NCBI GenBank assembly: GCA_018262235.1
Contig: JAGTRY010000009.1
Coordinates: forward strand, 1-64,000
Length of the DNA stretch: 64,000 nucleotides
Reading direction: 5' to 3'
Source of the DNA: Pseudomonadota bacterium
Lineage (GTDB): Bacteria; Pseudomonadota; Gammaproteobacteria; Burkholderiales; Rhodocyclaceae
In this document: one piece after another, positions 1 to 10,023 of the stretch
How the letters are laid out: each line of letters begins with the position of its first letter
How positions within the stretch are numbered: position 1 is the first letter of the stretch
Translations under genes and position numbers: made by a program
The notes under the pieces: generated by a model
What the model was told of the DNA's origin: nothing
What the model saw: the letters and a program-made list of their open reading frames with translations, nothing else
Databases searched by the model: none

Positions 1-337
1 TGTATTGGGCATCCGTTTCTGCCAACACGCCGCCGCCGGTGACGCTGGCCGCGGCGGCATAGCCATCAACATTGAACAGGGAAGCGCTGACTGAACCGCC
101 ACTGCTGGAAGACGAGCTGGAACTTGATGACGAGCTGGAGCTCGAAGAGCTGGAACTGCTGGAAGAACTCGACGAGCTGGAAGATGAGGAACTGCTCGAA
201 GACGAGCTGGAACTGCTGCTTGCAACCGAAACGGTGCTGTCACTTCCTCCACCACCACCGCCTCCACAGGCGGCGAGCGCCATACAGACCAGACTCATCA
301 ACAAGGCTGATTTCAGCCCCGGGTTTGCTGCTTTCAT
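1..337 (-). CDS. Partial polyserine-linker lipoprotein (possible pectate lyase/PL1-like enzyme), C-terminus beyond window start
   Basis: Minus-strand translation from ATG at 337: MKAANPGLKSALLMSLVCMALAACGGGGGG..., lipobox LAAC, long Ser tract, then FNVDGYAAAASVTGGGVLAETDAQY, reminiscent of PL1 pectate lyase N-termini. Confidence 0.6.
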   Translation of the reverse strand, partial: MKAANPGLKSALLMSLVCMALAACGGGGGGGSDSTVSVASSSSSSSSSSSSSSSSSSSSSSSSSSSSSSSSSSSSSSSSGGSVSASLFNVDGYAAAASVTGGGVLAETDAQY

Positions 338-633
338 TCCAGGCTCCTCTTACTACGTCAGTTGATTGTCTTGCGAGCTTGCCGGATCTTTATGACGGCA
401 TACGGATGGTAACAAGCAGAAGGCCGGGGCAAATACAAAAAATCATCGTTCAGAGCGAACAGTGGTGTTGCATTTATGACCTGATAAATAAGTAACTTAT
501 TGAACACAAAGGGTTTGTTTTGCAGGTTTATGAAATTGCAGCAGACGCGACGGGAACTGGAACGGAAAACCTGTGTTTCAACGCCTCGGACAGGCAGGGT
601 CAAGGACTGGTGGTGACGGGGCGCCCAATGCAA

Positions 634-663
634 AAAAGGCCCCATCCAAAGATGAGGCCTTTT
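634..663 (-). terminator. Rho-independent terminator for the 714-1565 gene
   Basis: AAAAGGCC...GGCCTTTT inverted repeat; on the minus strand the stem is followed by a T tract. Confidence 0.6.
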
Positions 664-672
664 CTGCATGAA

Positions 673-701
673 CCAGAGAATTTTTAAAAGAAATTCTCTG
701 G
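673..701. repeat. Perfect 11-bp inverted repeat CCAGAGAATTT-N7-AAATTCTCTGG downstream of the 714-1565 gene
   Basis: Direct reading; second hairpin just after the stop codon. Confidence 0.7.
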
Positions 702-713
702 AACGCCCGCTTA

Positions 714-1565
714 TTACTGAACTCGGACAATCTGCGTGAGGTTGACACCACCAGATGCTGCGCCAGCTTTAGAAGTATCGTTTTCACGACTGTAGAAGAT
801 CTTTACGCCAGTTAGCGTATGGCCTGCCGCACCGGAGTAAGTGATGGTGCTACCAGCAGCAGCAGCAGCGTTGCCTGCGTCTGCAACGGCCAGCACATTG
901 CCATCGCTGCCAACCAGCGCGATCTTACCTACCGTCGCCGTAAGTGTGGAAGTCTGAGTGAAATTGACCGTTATGGAGAAGGCTGTTCCACTCGCGACTG
1001 GCACGTTGATATACGTTCGTACTGTGCCGCCAGTAGAAGTAAGCGCAGCACCAACGGCAGGCATTAGAATGGCATTCGAAGTGAAGAAAGACCCATTGGT
1101 ATTCCAGAAACTTGTGGCACTAGAGTTGTTTGCCGATCCTGCAGGACGATAACGCAGAACACCTGCTACAGAAGAATTGAAATACAGGTTGTCAACTAGA
1201 ACATCGGTAACCACGGCAATGCTGTTATCTGTAGATGCTGAATAGGCCGCACTGAACAGGCTTGTCCCTGCGGTCGAATAAGCCGTGTCAGCAAAACCCC
1301 AAGTCGTGGTGATGGCTGAACCTGAACCGCCGCTCGAAGAAGAGGAAGAACTCGACGAGGAGCTGGAGCTGGAAGAAGAGCTGGAGCTGCTTGAAGAAGA
1401 GGAAGAACTCGACGACGAGCTGCTGGAGCTCGACGAGGAGCTGGAACTGCTGGCGGCGACAGTCGTCGTCGTATTGTCATCATCACCCCCACCGCAAGCG
1501 GCGAGAACCAGGCTGACAACCAGCGCGGCGGCCACCCCTTTTACAAACCCGAAATTCTTGTACAT
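714..1565 (-). CDS. Polyserine-tract lipoprotein, uncharacterised C-terminal domain
   Basis: MYKNFGFVKGVAAALVVSLVLAACGGGDDDN signal/lipobox, very long Ser run, then a Ser/Thr/Ala-rich beta-like domain; starts after in-frame upstream extension. Confidence 0.75.
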   Translation of the reverse strand: MYKNFGFVKGVAAALVVSLVLAACGGGDDDNTTTTVAASSSSSSSSSSSSSSSSSSSSSSSSSSSSSSSSSSSSSSSSGGSGSAITTTWGFADTAYSTAGTSLFSAAYSASTDNSIAVVTDVLVDNLYFNSSVAGVLRYRPAGSANNSSATSFWNTNGSFFTSNAILMPAVGAALTSTGGTVRTYINVPVASGTAFSITVNFTQTSTLTATVGKIALVGSDGNVLAVADAGNAAAAAGSTITYSGAAGHTLTGVKIFYSRENDTSKAGAASGGVNLTQIVRVQ

Positions 1566-2001
1566 CAGTCCATCCTCCTGGTTGATTGGCCCGTTCCTTG
1601 TTGTGGCAGGCCTTGAAAATTTGCTGACTTGCTCATGACGGCGCAAACCTGAAAATGCGCAATGAGTCAGTCAGGGAAAATCCTACCCCATCCAAGTAAC
1701 CGAAGGGAATTGATTTTTCGCAGGAAAATGAGGGTTTGTGGAATTTTCCACACACGACAGGAATCCCCTCCACGGCTGGGGTGGGACCGTTAACATAATT
1801 CTCAGGCTAGAGGGAGGGTTTTGTGGCATAAAGATGGGCGTTTCATCCGTTTTCGAACGCAGTTTCCGGAAGGGTTCCGTGGTCGGTGCAAACCATTGCG
1901 CTATCGGTGATTTTTGCACTGCGTTAGAATCGCGGCCTTCCCTAATTGTGTTCCCGCCGCGCGCAAAGTCTGGTCGCGCCGTGCCTCAAGGATTCCCTGC
2001 T

Positions 2002-3621
2002 GTGCTTATCGCCAACAACATCACCATGCAGTTCGGGGCCAAGCCCTTGTTTGAAAATGTCTCGATCAAGTTCGGTGACGGCAATCGCTATGGCCTGATC
2101 GGCGCCAATGGCGCGGGCAAGTCGACCTTCATGAAGATCCTTGCCGGCGTGCTGGAGCCGTCAAGCGGCAATGTGGCACTGGATACCGGCGAGCGCATGG
2201 CTTTCCTGCGCCAGGACCAGTTTGCGTATGAAGACATCCGCGTGCTGGACGTGGTGATGATGGGGCATGCCGAGATGTGGGCCTGCATGCAGGAAAAGGA
2301 TGCGATCTACGCGAATCCCGAGGCCACCGAAGACGATTACATGCACGCCGCGGAGCTGGAGCATCACTTCGCCGAGTACGACGGCTACACTGCCGAGGCG
2401 CGTGCGGGTGAGCTGCTGCTGGGGGTGGGCATTCCGACTTCGCAGCACAACGGCCCGATGCGCGAAGTGGCGCCCGGCTGGAAACTGCGCGTGCTGCTGT
2501 GCCAGGCGCTGTTCTCGAACCCGGACATCCTGCTGCTGGATGAACCGACCAACAACCTGGATATCAACACCATCCGCTGGCTGGAACATGTGCTGAACAA
2601 CCGCAACAGCACCATGATCATCATCAGCCACGACCGCCACTTCCTGAATCAGGTATGCACCCACACGGCTGACCTCGATTACGGCCGCATCCAGATCTAT
2701 CCGGGCAATTGGGACGACTATCTGGAAGCGTCTGCCCAGGTGCGCGAGCGCCAGCAGGCGGCCAATGCCAAAGCCAAGGAAAAGGTCGCCGAGCTGCAGG
2801 ACTTCGTGCGCCGCTTCTCGGCCAACAAGTCCAAGGCGCGCCAGGCGACCAGCCGTGCCAAGCAGATCGAGAAGATCAAGATCGAGGATTTCAAGCCTTC
2901 CAGCCGTCAGTACCCGTGGATCCGTTTCGATTACGACGAGAAGGAAAAGCTGCACCGTCAGGCTGTCGAGATCGAGAACCTGACGTTTGGCTATGAGCCT
3001 GCCCGGAAAATCATCAACAAATTCACCGCGACCTTTGATGCGGGCGAACGGGTGGCCGTCATTGGTGAAAACGGTGTCGGTAAATCCACCTTCCTGAAGC
3101 TGCTGGCCGGGGTGCTCACGCCGCAGGCCGGCCATGTGAAGTGGGCCGAAAAAGCCCGTCCCGGCTATTACGCGCAGGATCATGCCGCCGAATTTGATTC
3201 GGACCTGAACCTGACGGACTGGATTTCCGGTTACGTGCGCGAAGGTGGTTACGATGGCGACGACGCGATCACCCTGATTCGCGGGACGCTGGGCCGGCTG
3301 TTGTTCCAGGGCGATGACGTGAAGAAATCGGTGCGCGTGATTTCAGGCGGCGAACAAGGCCGCATGATGTTCGGGCGCCTGATGCTCCAGCGCAAGAACG
3401 TGTTGCTGATGGATGAGCCGACCAATCACCTCGACATGGAATCCATCGAGTCGCTGAACTCGGGTCTGGACAAGTTCGATGGCACCATGGTCTTCGTGTC
3501 GCATGACCGGGAGTTCGTCGATTCGCTGGCGACCCGCATCATCGAGATCAAGGGCGATGGTCAGATCATCGACTACCGCGGCACCTATGAGGAATACCTC
3601 GCCAGCCAGGGCCTGGACTGA
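2002..3621 (+). CDS. ybiT: ABC-F family ATP-binding protein, YbiT-like (GTG start likely)
   Basis: Two ABC domains: [44 protein letters not shown]; strong resemblance to E. coli YbiT. Confidence 0.9.
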   Translation: MLIANNITMQFGAKPLFENVSIKFGDGNRYGLIGANGAGKSTFMKILAGVLEPSSGNVALDTGERMAFLRQDQFAYEDIRVLDVVMMGHAEMWACMQEKDAIYANPEATEDDYMHAAELEHHFAEYDGYTAEARAGELLLGVGIPTSQHNGPMREVAPGWKLRVLLCQALFSNPDILLLDEPTNNLDINTIRWLEHVLNNRNSTMIIISHDRHFLNQVCTHTADLDYGRIQIYPGNWDDYLEASAQVRERQQAANAKAKEKVAELQDFVRRFSANKSKARQATSRAKQIEKIKIEDFKPSSRQYPWIRFDYDEKEKLHRQAVEIENLTFGYEPARKIINKFTATFDAGERVAVIGENGVGKSTFLKLLAGVLTPQAGHVKWAEKARPGYYAQDHAAEFDSDLNLTDWISGYVREGGYDGDDAITLIRGTLGRLLFQGDDVKKSVRVISGGEQGRMMFGRLMLQRKNVLLMDEPTNHLDMESIESLNSGLDKFDGTMVFVSHDREFVDSLATRIIEIKGDGQIIDYRGTYEEYLASQGLD

Positions 3622-3625
3622 GCCA

Positions 3626-3710
3626 GTAGCCCGGCTGCCGCGTAGCGGAATCCAGGATTTGTCCTTACCGAATTTCCCGGATTCCGGCCTCGCAGGCCGC
3701 TATCCGGGCG
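3626..3710. repeat. Intergenic palindromic repeat (gtagcccgg...cggaatcc / ggattccgg...tatccgggc type)
   Basis: Inverted halves GTAGCCCGG..GCGGAATCC and GGATTCCGG..CTATCCGGGC immediately after the ybiT stop. Confidence 0.55.
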
Positions 3711-3722
3711 ACGCTCAGAGGC

Positions 3723-3944
3723 CTAAGCGCCCGCGCTGATCCGGATCTCTTCGTCCTGCACCCGCACCACATCGCCGGCGCGCAGCTTGCGCGTCTTGCG
3801 CAGTTCGAGTTCGCCATTCACTTCCACCTCGCCGGCGGCCACCATCATCTTGGCGATGCCGCCGGAGGGCGCGATGGTGAGCAGCTTGAGCAGGCTGTCC
3901 AGGGTGATGAATTCGCGGGTGAGTTCAAACTGATGCAGGGTCAT
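3723..3944 (-). CDS. RNA-binding S4 domain protein
   Basis: MTLHQFELTREFITLDSLLKLLTIAPSGGIAKMMVAAGEVEVNGELELRKTRKLRAGDVV: S4-like (YbcJ/YaaA type). Confidence 0.8.
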   Translation of the reverse strand: MTLHQFELTREFITLDSLLKLLTIAPSGGIAKMMVAAGEVEVNGELELRKTRKLRAGDVVRVQDEEIRISAGA

Positions 3945-4849
3945 GGTGTGATTCTCGAAAGGGTCTGGCGGACTTCCAGCGCCATGCTCTGCCCCTGTTC
4001 GAGCAAACGCAAGCCGGGCATGCCGGGGCGGGCATGGGCACCGGTGATGTGGGTCACCGGTTCGTAGCAGAACCACTGGTTGTGGGCGGGGCGGTACAGG
4101 ATTGCTGTATCCAGGTCGTGCGGTGCGGTGGTCTGCCAATCCAGGCGCAGGTCGATATCGGGGCGCTCCATGCGCATGTGGCCGTCGCAGCCACGGAAAT
4201 TGTGGTCGATCTCGCCCGAACCGATCTCGCGCAGCACGTTGAAATCCCATTCTGGCGGCAGCGGCGCCGGATCAGTCACCGGCAGGCCTTTTTCGCCCGG
4301 CCAATGCGCCTGGGCGCCGAACTGCAGACGCACGTCCGGCCCGGCCGGATTGCGCAGGATGTAGGGATGGAACCCCAGGCCATAAGGCAGGCGTTGTGCG
4401 CCCAGATGGGTGAGCTCCAGACGCATGCGCATCACCTGATCTTCCAGCCAGTAATGCTGACGTGCCGAGAAATGGAAGGGATAGCCGCAAGGGTTCTGCG
4501 CTTCGACCGCCATTTCGACGTGGTTTGCACTTTGCGCGACGATGGTCCAGGCATGCATCCAGCCCGTGCCATGCATCGGGAAGGGCGAATCAGGGCGATT
4601 GCTGGCCATCGGATAGAACTGCCCATCGACTTCGATGCCGCCGCCGAGCAAGCGGTTGGACCACGGCAGGAGCGGGAAGTTGGCCACCGTGCGACGCTCC
4701 GGGTTCGGCGCATACGGTCGCCAGATCGGGCACCAGCGTTCGGCACGCTTCACCTCCCAGAACGCGGCGCTGCCGCCCAGTTCGGGCAGCACCCCCAGGC
4801 GTTGATGGGCATTTTCAAGGACGATGAGCGGACCGGCAGACATGGGCAT
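3941..4849 (-). CDS. Aldose 1-epimerase family protein
   Basis: Galactose mutarotase-like: PMHGTGWMHAW, GFHPYI, LPPEWDF; 4-bp overlap with the S4 gene. Confidence 0.8.
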   Translation of the reverse strand: MPMSAGPLIVLENAHQRLGVLPELGGSAAFWEVKRAERWCPIWRPYAPNPERRTVANFPLLPWSNRLLGGGIEVDGQFYPMASNRPDSPFPMHGTGWMHAWTIVAQSANHVEMAVEAQNPCGYPFHFSARQHYWLEDQVMRMRLELTHLGAQRLPYGLGFHPYILRNPAGPDVRLQFGAQAHWPGEKGLPVTDPAPLPPEWDFNVLREIGSGEIDHNFRGCDGHMRMERPDIDLRLDWQTTAPHDLDTAILYRPAHNQWFCYEPVTHITGAHARPGMPGLRLLEQGQSMALEVRQTLSRITP

Positions 4850-4912
4850 TCCGTGACAGTGAAGTTGTCTGACAATTTTCCCATCAAATGGGCAAGTTGT
4901 CTTTCGCAACCG

Positions 4913-5716
4913 TCAAAAACCCTGCGCCTGCAACCAGTCGGCAATCCGCTGGGCGGCATCCTGCCAGGCAGGTTCCAGCATCAGTGCATGGCCGTGATCG
5001 GGCAGGATTTCATGCGGCAGGCCGAAGCTTTGTGCCGTCTGCTCGACCTGCCGGGGCGGGATCAGCGCGTCGTGTGCCGCGCCGAGAACCAGCATCGGCG
5101 GACGGTGCATGCGCGCCGGGCGAGGCAGGTCGAAACCGCTCATGTCCCAGATTGCCCGCATCGACTCGGGCTGCATGTGCATGACACATTCGTGCAGCAA
5201 GGCGCGGCTGACCGGCTGGTGGAACAGGGCTTCGCGCACCGAATCCAGTTGTGGCTGGCCGCCACCGATGATGCGGTTCAGGTCGATGAGGACATGCGGC
5301 CGCGAAAACAGCAGATTCAGCGTGGCGCCCAGCAGACCTTGCGGGGGCACGGAACAGAGCAGTACCGCGCCGGGCAGTTCGGCTTCTTCAAGGTATTTCT
5401 GCAGCACCAGGCCACCCATTGAATGCCCGATCACCACGGGGCGCACGGGCATGCCGGCGATGACTTCGCGCAGATCCGCGACGTAGTCCTGCACGCTCAG
5501 GTTGTTGAGCTGCGCGCTGCCCCGGCTGGCGCCGTGGCCGGACAGCGACACGGCGCTGGCATGCCAGCCGAGCCCGGCAAAGAAAGGCAGGTAGTGTTTG
5601 TCCCACAGCCAGGCACCGGCATAGGCGCCGTGCACAAAGAGCAGCGGTGTCGGGCGCGGCATGCCGGCCGGTTCGCGGCGGAGGATCTCAAGCGTGGTCT
5701 CGGTGGCAAACTTCAT
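4913..5716 (-). CDS. Alpha/beta hydrolase
   Basis: FVHGAYAGAWLW, GHSMGGLV nucleophile elbow, C-terminal DHGHALML. Confidence 0.88.
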   Translation of the reverse strand: MKFATETTLEILRREPAGMPRPTPLLFVHGAYAGAWLWDKHYLPFFAGLGWHASAVSLSGHGASRGSAQLNNLSVQDYVADLREVIAGMPVRPVVIGHSMGGLVLQKYLEEAELPGAVLLCSVPPQGLLGATLNLLFSRPHVLIDLNRIIGGGQPQLDSVREALFHQPVSRALLHECVMHMQPESMRAIWDMSGFDLPRPARMHRPPMLVLGAAHDALIPPRQVEQTAQSFGLPHEILPDHGHALMLEPAWQDAAQRIADWLQAQGF

Positions 5717-5725
5717 GGCACTGGC

Positions 5726-7696
5726 TCAAGGCTGGACTTCCGCAGCATGGACTTCGAATTCGATGCTGTCGAGCGGCTGGTCGGCCGGGTCGCTGATGAG
5801 GAGCTGATGGCGCCCCGGCTGGGGTTGCCAGGCGAGGCGACTGCCTTCGCCCAGGAACTTGCCGTCGAGCTGCCAGCGCAGGGCTACCTGGGTGTCGGCC
5901 GACAGTGACCAGCGGTCGCGTGTGGCCGGATCGCTGGCGACCAGATAGCTTTCATTGGCGATCGGGAAGCTGATGCGGGCGCGGCGCCCGTCAGCCAGGA
6001 TCGTCACGTGTTCCAGTTCGGTCCCGCGCAGGAACCATTCGCGACGCGGGGCTTCGAGGGCCGGTTCGTAATGCACCAGGGTGCTGACCACGCCTTCCGG
6101 CGGTGTCGGGGCTCGGGCGTCCTGGCCGAGGCTGCCCAGCAGGGTGCGCCAGACTTGCTGGGGCGCGTTTGCCTGGGTTGCCAGGGCGAGGGTGTAGCGC
6201 TCCGAGTTGCCGACGATGATCGCGCTGCCATCCTCGCTGGCAAAGCTCAGCCAGCTGGCGCTCCAGCCGCCTGGGCCGGTGCTGGCGAGCAGATCCTGCA
6301 GGATGAAAGCCGTTTCGGCACGCCAGATGCGGTGTGGGCTGGCGGGCGCATCGCCGGGCAGCAGGCGCGGCGGCAGGTACTGGCCGGCGGCGGCAAAGCT
6401 GCGCCAGGCGGCGGCAAGCTGGAGGAGGCTCGCATCCGTCGGGACATCGGCCTGCCCGGCCAGCCCGGCGGACTCGAAACCGAGGCCGTGGAGCCGCTCC
6501 AGCCAGGCATCCCGATGGTTGGCATGCTGCAGGTAGGCGATGGCGCCGGTCTGGTGACCGAGCAAGGCGGGGCGCAGGGAGAGCCAGGTGGCGGTGGCGG
6601 CGCGTGCGTCACGCGCATCGAAGATCGCCCAGCCCAGCGGCAGGGGGCTGGCCGCGGTGATCTGGCGCTGCTCGATGGCGTGCGCGGCCTGTGCCGGCCA
6701 GCTCCAGTCGAGCAGGGTACGGCGCTGGCTGACGCCATCCGGCGCGGTGGCCGACGGAGCGCCGATCCATGCGAGGACTTCGCCAGTGCTGTTGTCGAGC
6801 AGCAGGGCTGCGGCGTGCGGATCTTCGAGACGGCTCACGGCGCCGAGCAGACGCCCTTGCAGGTTGGCGTCCAGCAAGGTCGTCAGTCGCTGGCCCGGAT
6901 GCAGCAGGTGCGCGCGCGCCAGATGTGGTGCCAGGGCATAGCGTGGCAGATTGCGGGGCGCATCCAGACGGGCGTTGGCCAGACGGGTGATTTCGCCACA
7001 CTGGTTGGTCTGCCCCAGCGTCGCGGCCAGCTTGCAGGCGCGCCGGGCGACCAGCGCGGGGCGCGCATTCGGGCCACGCAGCAACACCGCGAGGAGGTTG
7101 GCCTCGCGTGGTGAGAGCTGGCTGGCGGGGACACCGAAAAGCAGCTCGCTGGCCGCGCCCACCCCTTGCAGATCGCCGCGGAAAGGGGCGAGGTTGAGAT
7201 AGGCCTCAAGGATCTGCAGTTTGCTCCACTTGTGTTCAAGTTCGAAAGCCGCACGGCCCTGATCCCATTTCTGTGTGTAACTGCGTCGTTCGCCCTTGCC
7301 GCCAGGCATGCGCAGCGCCGGGTCGAGCAGGCCGGCGAGCTGCATGGTCAGGGTCGACGCGCCGCGCTTGCCCGGTCCCCACAGGTTTTGCCAGGCGGCC
7401 CCGGCAAAAGCCAGCCAGTCGACGCCACTGTGGCGGAAGAAGCGCCGGTCTTCGGCACGCAGCAGCGCGTCGCGCATGGCGGGTGAAAGGGTGTTGATCG
7501 GCACCCAGTCCAGCCGCCGGATATTCGGATTCAGCCGCAGGTTGGCCAGGGGAATGCCGTTGCGGTCCAGCAGCAAGGCGTCCGAACTGATGTGGCTGGC
7601 ACGTACCTGTTCAAAGCTGGGCAGGCTGAAGTTCTCGGCCAGCACCGGTAACGGGCACAACAAGGCGGCAAGGAGGAGGGTGCGGGTCAGCTTCAT
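5726..7696 (-). CDS. pbpC: Penicillin-binding protein 1C-like (glycosyltransferase 51 domain; degenerate transpeptidase)
   Basis: GT51 motifs AEDRRFFRHSGVDW, RGASTLTMQLAGLLDP, QILEAYLNLAPFRGDLQGVGAAS; PBP1C-like length and C-terminus. Confidence 0.82.
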   Translation of the reverse strand: MKLTRTLLLAALLCPLPVLAENFSLPSFEQVRASHISSDALLLDRNGIPLANLRLNPNIRRLDWVPINTLSPAMRDALLRAEDRRFFRHSGVDWLAFAGAAWQNLWGPGKRGASTLTMQLAGLLDPALRMPGGKGERRSYTQKWDQGRAAFELEHKWSKLQILEAYLNLAPFRGDLQGVGAASELLFGVPASQLSPREANLLAVLLRGPNARPALVARRACKLAATLGQTNQCGEITRLANARLDAPRNLPRYALAPHLARAHLLHPGQRLTTLLDANLQGRLLGAVSRLEDPHAAALLLDNSTGEVLAWIGAPSATAPDGVSQRRTLLDWSWPAQAAHAIEQRQITAASPLPLGWAIFDARDARAATATWLSLRPALLGHQTGAIAYLQHANHRDAWLERLHGLGFESAGLAGQADVPTDASLLQLAAAWRSFAAAGQYLPPRLLPGDAPASPHRIWRAETAFILQDLLASTGPGGWSASWLSFASEDGSAIIVGNSERYTLALATQANAPQQVWRTLLGSLGQDARAPTPPEGVVSTLVHYEPALEAPRREWFLRGTELEHVTILADGRRARISFPIANESYLVASDPATRDRWSLSADTQVALRWQLDGKFLGEGSRLAWQPQPGRHQLLISDPADQPLDSIEFEVHAAEVQP

Positions 7697-7892
7697 GGAT
7701 GGGACTGAAAATCAGGCGCTATTGTGCGCCAGACACAGGCCGGGCGGCGCGCCGCTCGCCGTCTGGCGTGTGACGATGGGTGTCGGCGTGTGACAAAGCG
7801 GGCGGGAGGATCCGCCCGGTATCGAAAAGCCTTGCTGGCGCGGATTTCCACTTGGGATAATCCGGCTATCGTCTAGCCCGGGTACTGACCCC

Positions 7893-9749
7893 ATGAAGAA
7901 AATCCTGCTGTGCTTGCTGTGCGTGCCCCTGCTGGCCTGGGCGGATGAATCTCCGGCGCCTGAAACGGGCCACTCGAAAATGGTCCGGCTCGTCCAGCGG
8001 ATCCGGGTGGCGGATGATTTCAGCTATGACCGGGAGGTCGACAGCGAATACAAGGTCTTCACCGAACAGGGCGCGCGTCAGGAAGGGCGTATTCCGGTCT
8101 CATACAGCAAGGCTTTCAGCGAGATGGAGGTCGTTCTGGCGGAAACCATCAAGGCGGATGGCCGACACATACCGGTGCCGCCTTCCGGGATTGCACGCCA
8201 GAGCGGTAGCCTGGGCCTCTATACGCAGAAGGATCTGGAGATCATCAACCTGGCCCTGCCGGATTTCGCAGCGGGTGATTCGGCGCACATGATCCTGCGC
8301 TCGCGCAACAAGCCCTTGTTTCCGGGCAGTTTCTCGTTTGCCTATGCGCCCAAGCAGACGCTCGTACAGGACAGCACCGAGATCCAGCTGGATGTCCCCG
8401 CCAAGCTGGCACTGCAACTGGATGTGGTCGGGTTCAAAAAGGTCCAGGACGAGGTGGTGGACGGTCGCCACAAGCTGAGCTGGCGTTTTAACCAGGCCGT
8501 TGCCGAGACCACCGAGACCCAGCAGACCGATGCGCGCATCAGCCAGCCCCACGTGTGGATCAGCAGCTTTGCCTCCTGGGACGCGATGGCTGCGATGTAT
8601 CGCGAGCTGTACCTGCCCCAGGCCACGGTGACACCCGAGATCGAGGCTCTGGCCAAAGAACTCACGGCGGGCGCCGAGAGTGATCGCGACAAAGCCCGGC
8701 GGCTCTACGACTGGGTGCGCAAGAACATCCGCTACATCGCGATCTACGCCGGACTGGAAGGCTGGGTGCCGCATCCGGCGAGCCAGGTGCTGGCCGATCG
8801 CTTTGGCGACTGCAAGGATCACGCAGTGCTGCTCAACACCTTGCTCAAGGTCGTCGGCATCGAAGCTGTGCCGGTACTGATCCAGGCCGATCTGGTGAAT
8901 TACCGGTTGCCGGGTGTGGCGGCACCGCAGCAATTCTTCAACCACATGATCAGCTATCTGCCCGGGATGGATCTGTATCTGGATTCCACGTCGGTTTCTA
9001 CCGAATTTGGCCGGCTGCCCGATGGTGATCAGGGCAAAGAAGTGCTGCGAGCCGGACTGGCCAGGGCGGTCGGCACGACGCCAGCAAGCCAGGCCGAAAA
9101 CCGCCAGAGCAAGCGCACGAGCAAGATCCTGATCAATGCCGACGGTTCCGCCAGCGTGACCACCACCCTGTGGTTCTCCGGCGATTTCCTGGGCTGGTAC
9201 GAGCAGTTCCGCCAGAGCATCGGGAAGGGCAAGGAAAACACCTGGGCCGCGCAGCAACTCGGTGCGCAGAAGAAGCGCGGCCGGGCCAGCCTCAAGTGGT
9301 TGCCGGAAACCAATGGCTGGCGCGGGATGGTCATCACGCAAACCGTCGAGAACTATCTGCCCGATGGCGAGATCGGCCTGCTCGACTTTGGCCATGTCTA
9401 TGTCGGCACGGCTTCCATCTTCCCGGTACTGGATCTGTTCGAAAGCCGGAGCCGCAAAAGCAGCTTCAACTGCATGGCGATGGATGTCAGTGACACGGTG
9501 GAGATCACCCTGCCGGACAACCTCAAGCTGCTACGCCTGCCGCGCAGCCAGAAACTGAGCAGCGATGTGGCCCGCCTGCAGGTCGAGTATGCCGACAAGG
9601 GCGGGCGCTACACCATGCAGCGCTCATTCCACTGGGAGCCGGATCGTGCCGGGAGCTGTCAGGCAAGCGATTGGGATGCCTGGCAGCAATCCATGCGCCA
9701 GATGCGCAGCGCGGCGAAGAGCGCGGTGCTGGCCTACGAACGCAACTGA
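7893..9749 (+). CDS. DUF3857/transglutaminase-like domain protein
   Basis: Signal peptide; transglutaminase-like YDWVRKNIRYIAIYAGLEGWVPHPASQVLADRFGDCKDHAVLLNTLLKVVGIEAVPVLI. Confidence 0.85.
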   Translation: MKKILLCLLCVPLLAWADESPAPETGHSKMVRLVQRIRVADDFSYDREVDSEYKVFTEQGARQEGRIPVSYSKAFSEMEVVLAETIKADGRHIPVPPSGIARQSGSLGLYTQKDLEIINLALPDFAAGDSAHMILRSRNKPLFPGSFSFAYAPKQTLVQDSTEIQLDVPAKLALQLDVVGFKKVQDEVVDGRHKLSWRFNQAVAETTETQQTDARISQPHVWISSFASWDAMAAMYRELYLPQATVTPEIEALAKELTAGAESDRDKARRLYDWVRKNIRYIAIYAGLEGWVPHPASQVLADRFGDCKDHAVLLNTLLKVVGIEAVPVLIQADLVNYRLPGVAAPQQFFNHMISYLPGMDLYLDSTSVSTEFGRLPDGDQGKEVLRAGLARAVGTTPASQAENRQSKRTSKILINADGSASVTTTLWFSGDFLGWYEQFRQSIGKGKENTWAAQQLGAQKKRGRASLKWLPETNGWRGMVITQTVENYLPDGEIGLLDFGHVYVGTASIFPVLDLFESRSRKSSFNCMAMDVSDTVEITLPDNLKLLRLPRSQKLSSDVARLQVEYADKGGRYTMQRSFHWEPDRAGSCQASDWDAWQQSMRQMRSAAKSAVLAYERN

Positions 9750-9812
9750 GCTCGGCGGCAATCGCACCGGCATCCACCTGCGGAAGGCAGCGAGCAAGGT
9801 GCGCCAGAGCAG
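9746..9812. repeat. Degenerate duplicate of an internal cca segment (copy A)
   Basis: About 67 bp matching 11523-11590 with a few mismatches and one indel. Confidence 0.8.
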
Positions 9813-10023
9813 GTCTGAGCAGATTGCCGGAGCAGGCAAGCTCTGGCATTAGCAGCGCATTTTTCTTGCGCAATCTGCGAACGAATTTTTCGGGGAAAAT
9901 GCTCAGAATTTTTTGATGATTGACGCATTGCATCAATAAGCGCCTAGAATTTGTATGGACCTTCATGTGGTTTGAGTATGCGAATCAATCATGACGTCGG
10001 GGTCAATACAAAACGGGGGAAAT

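Noticed and set aside
72-365. Plus-strand acidic Glu/Leu-rich ORFs (72..365, 1285..1638)
   Set aside because: They are the antisense of the polyserine tracts; the minus strand has signal peptide, lipobox and terminator.
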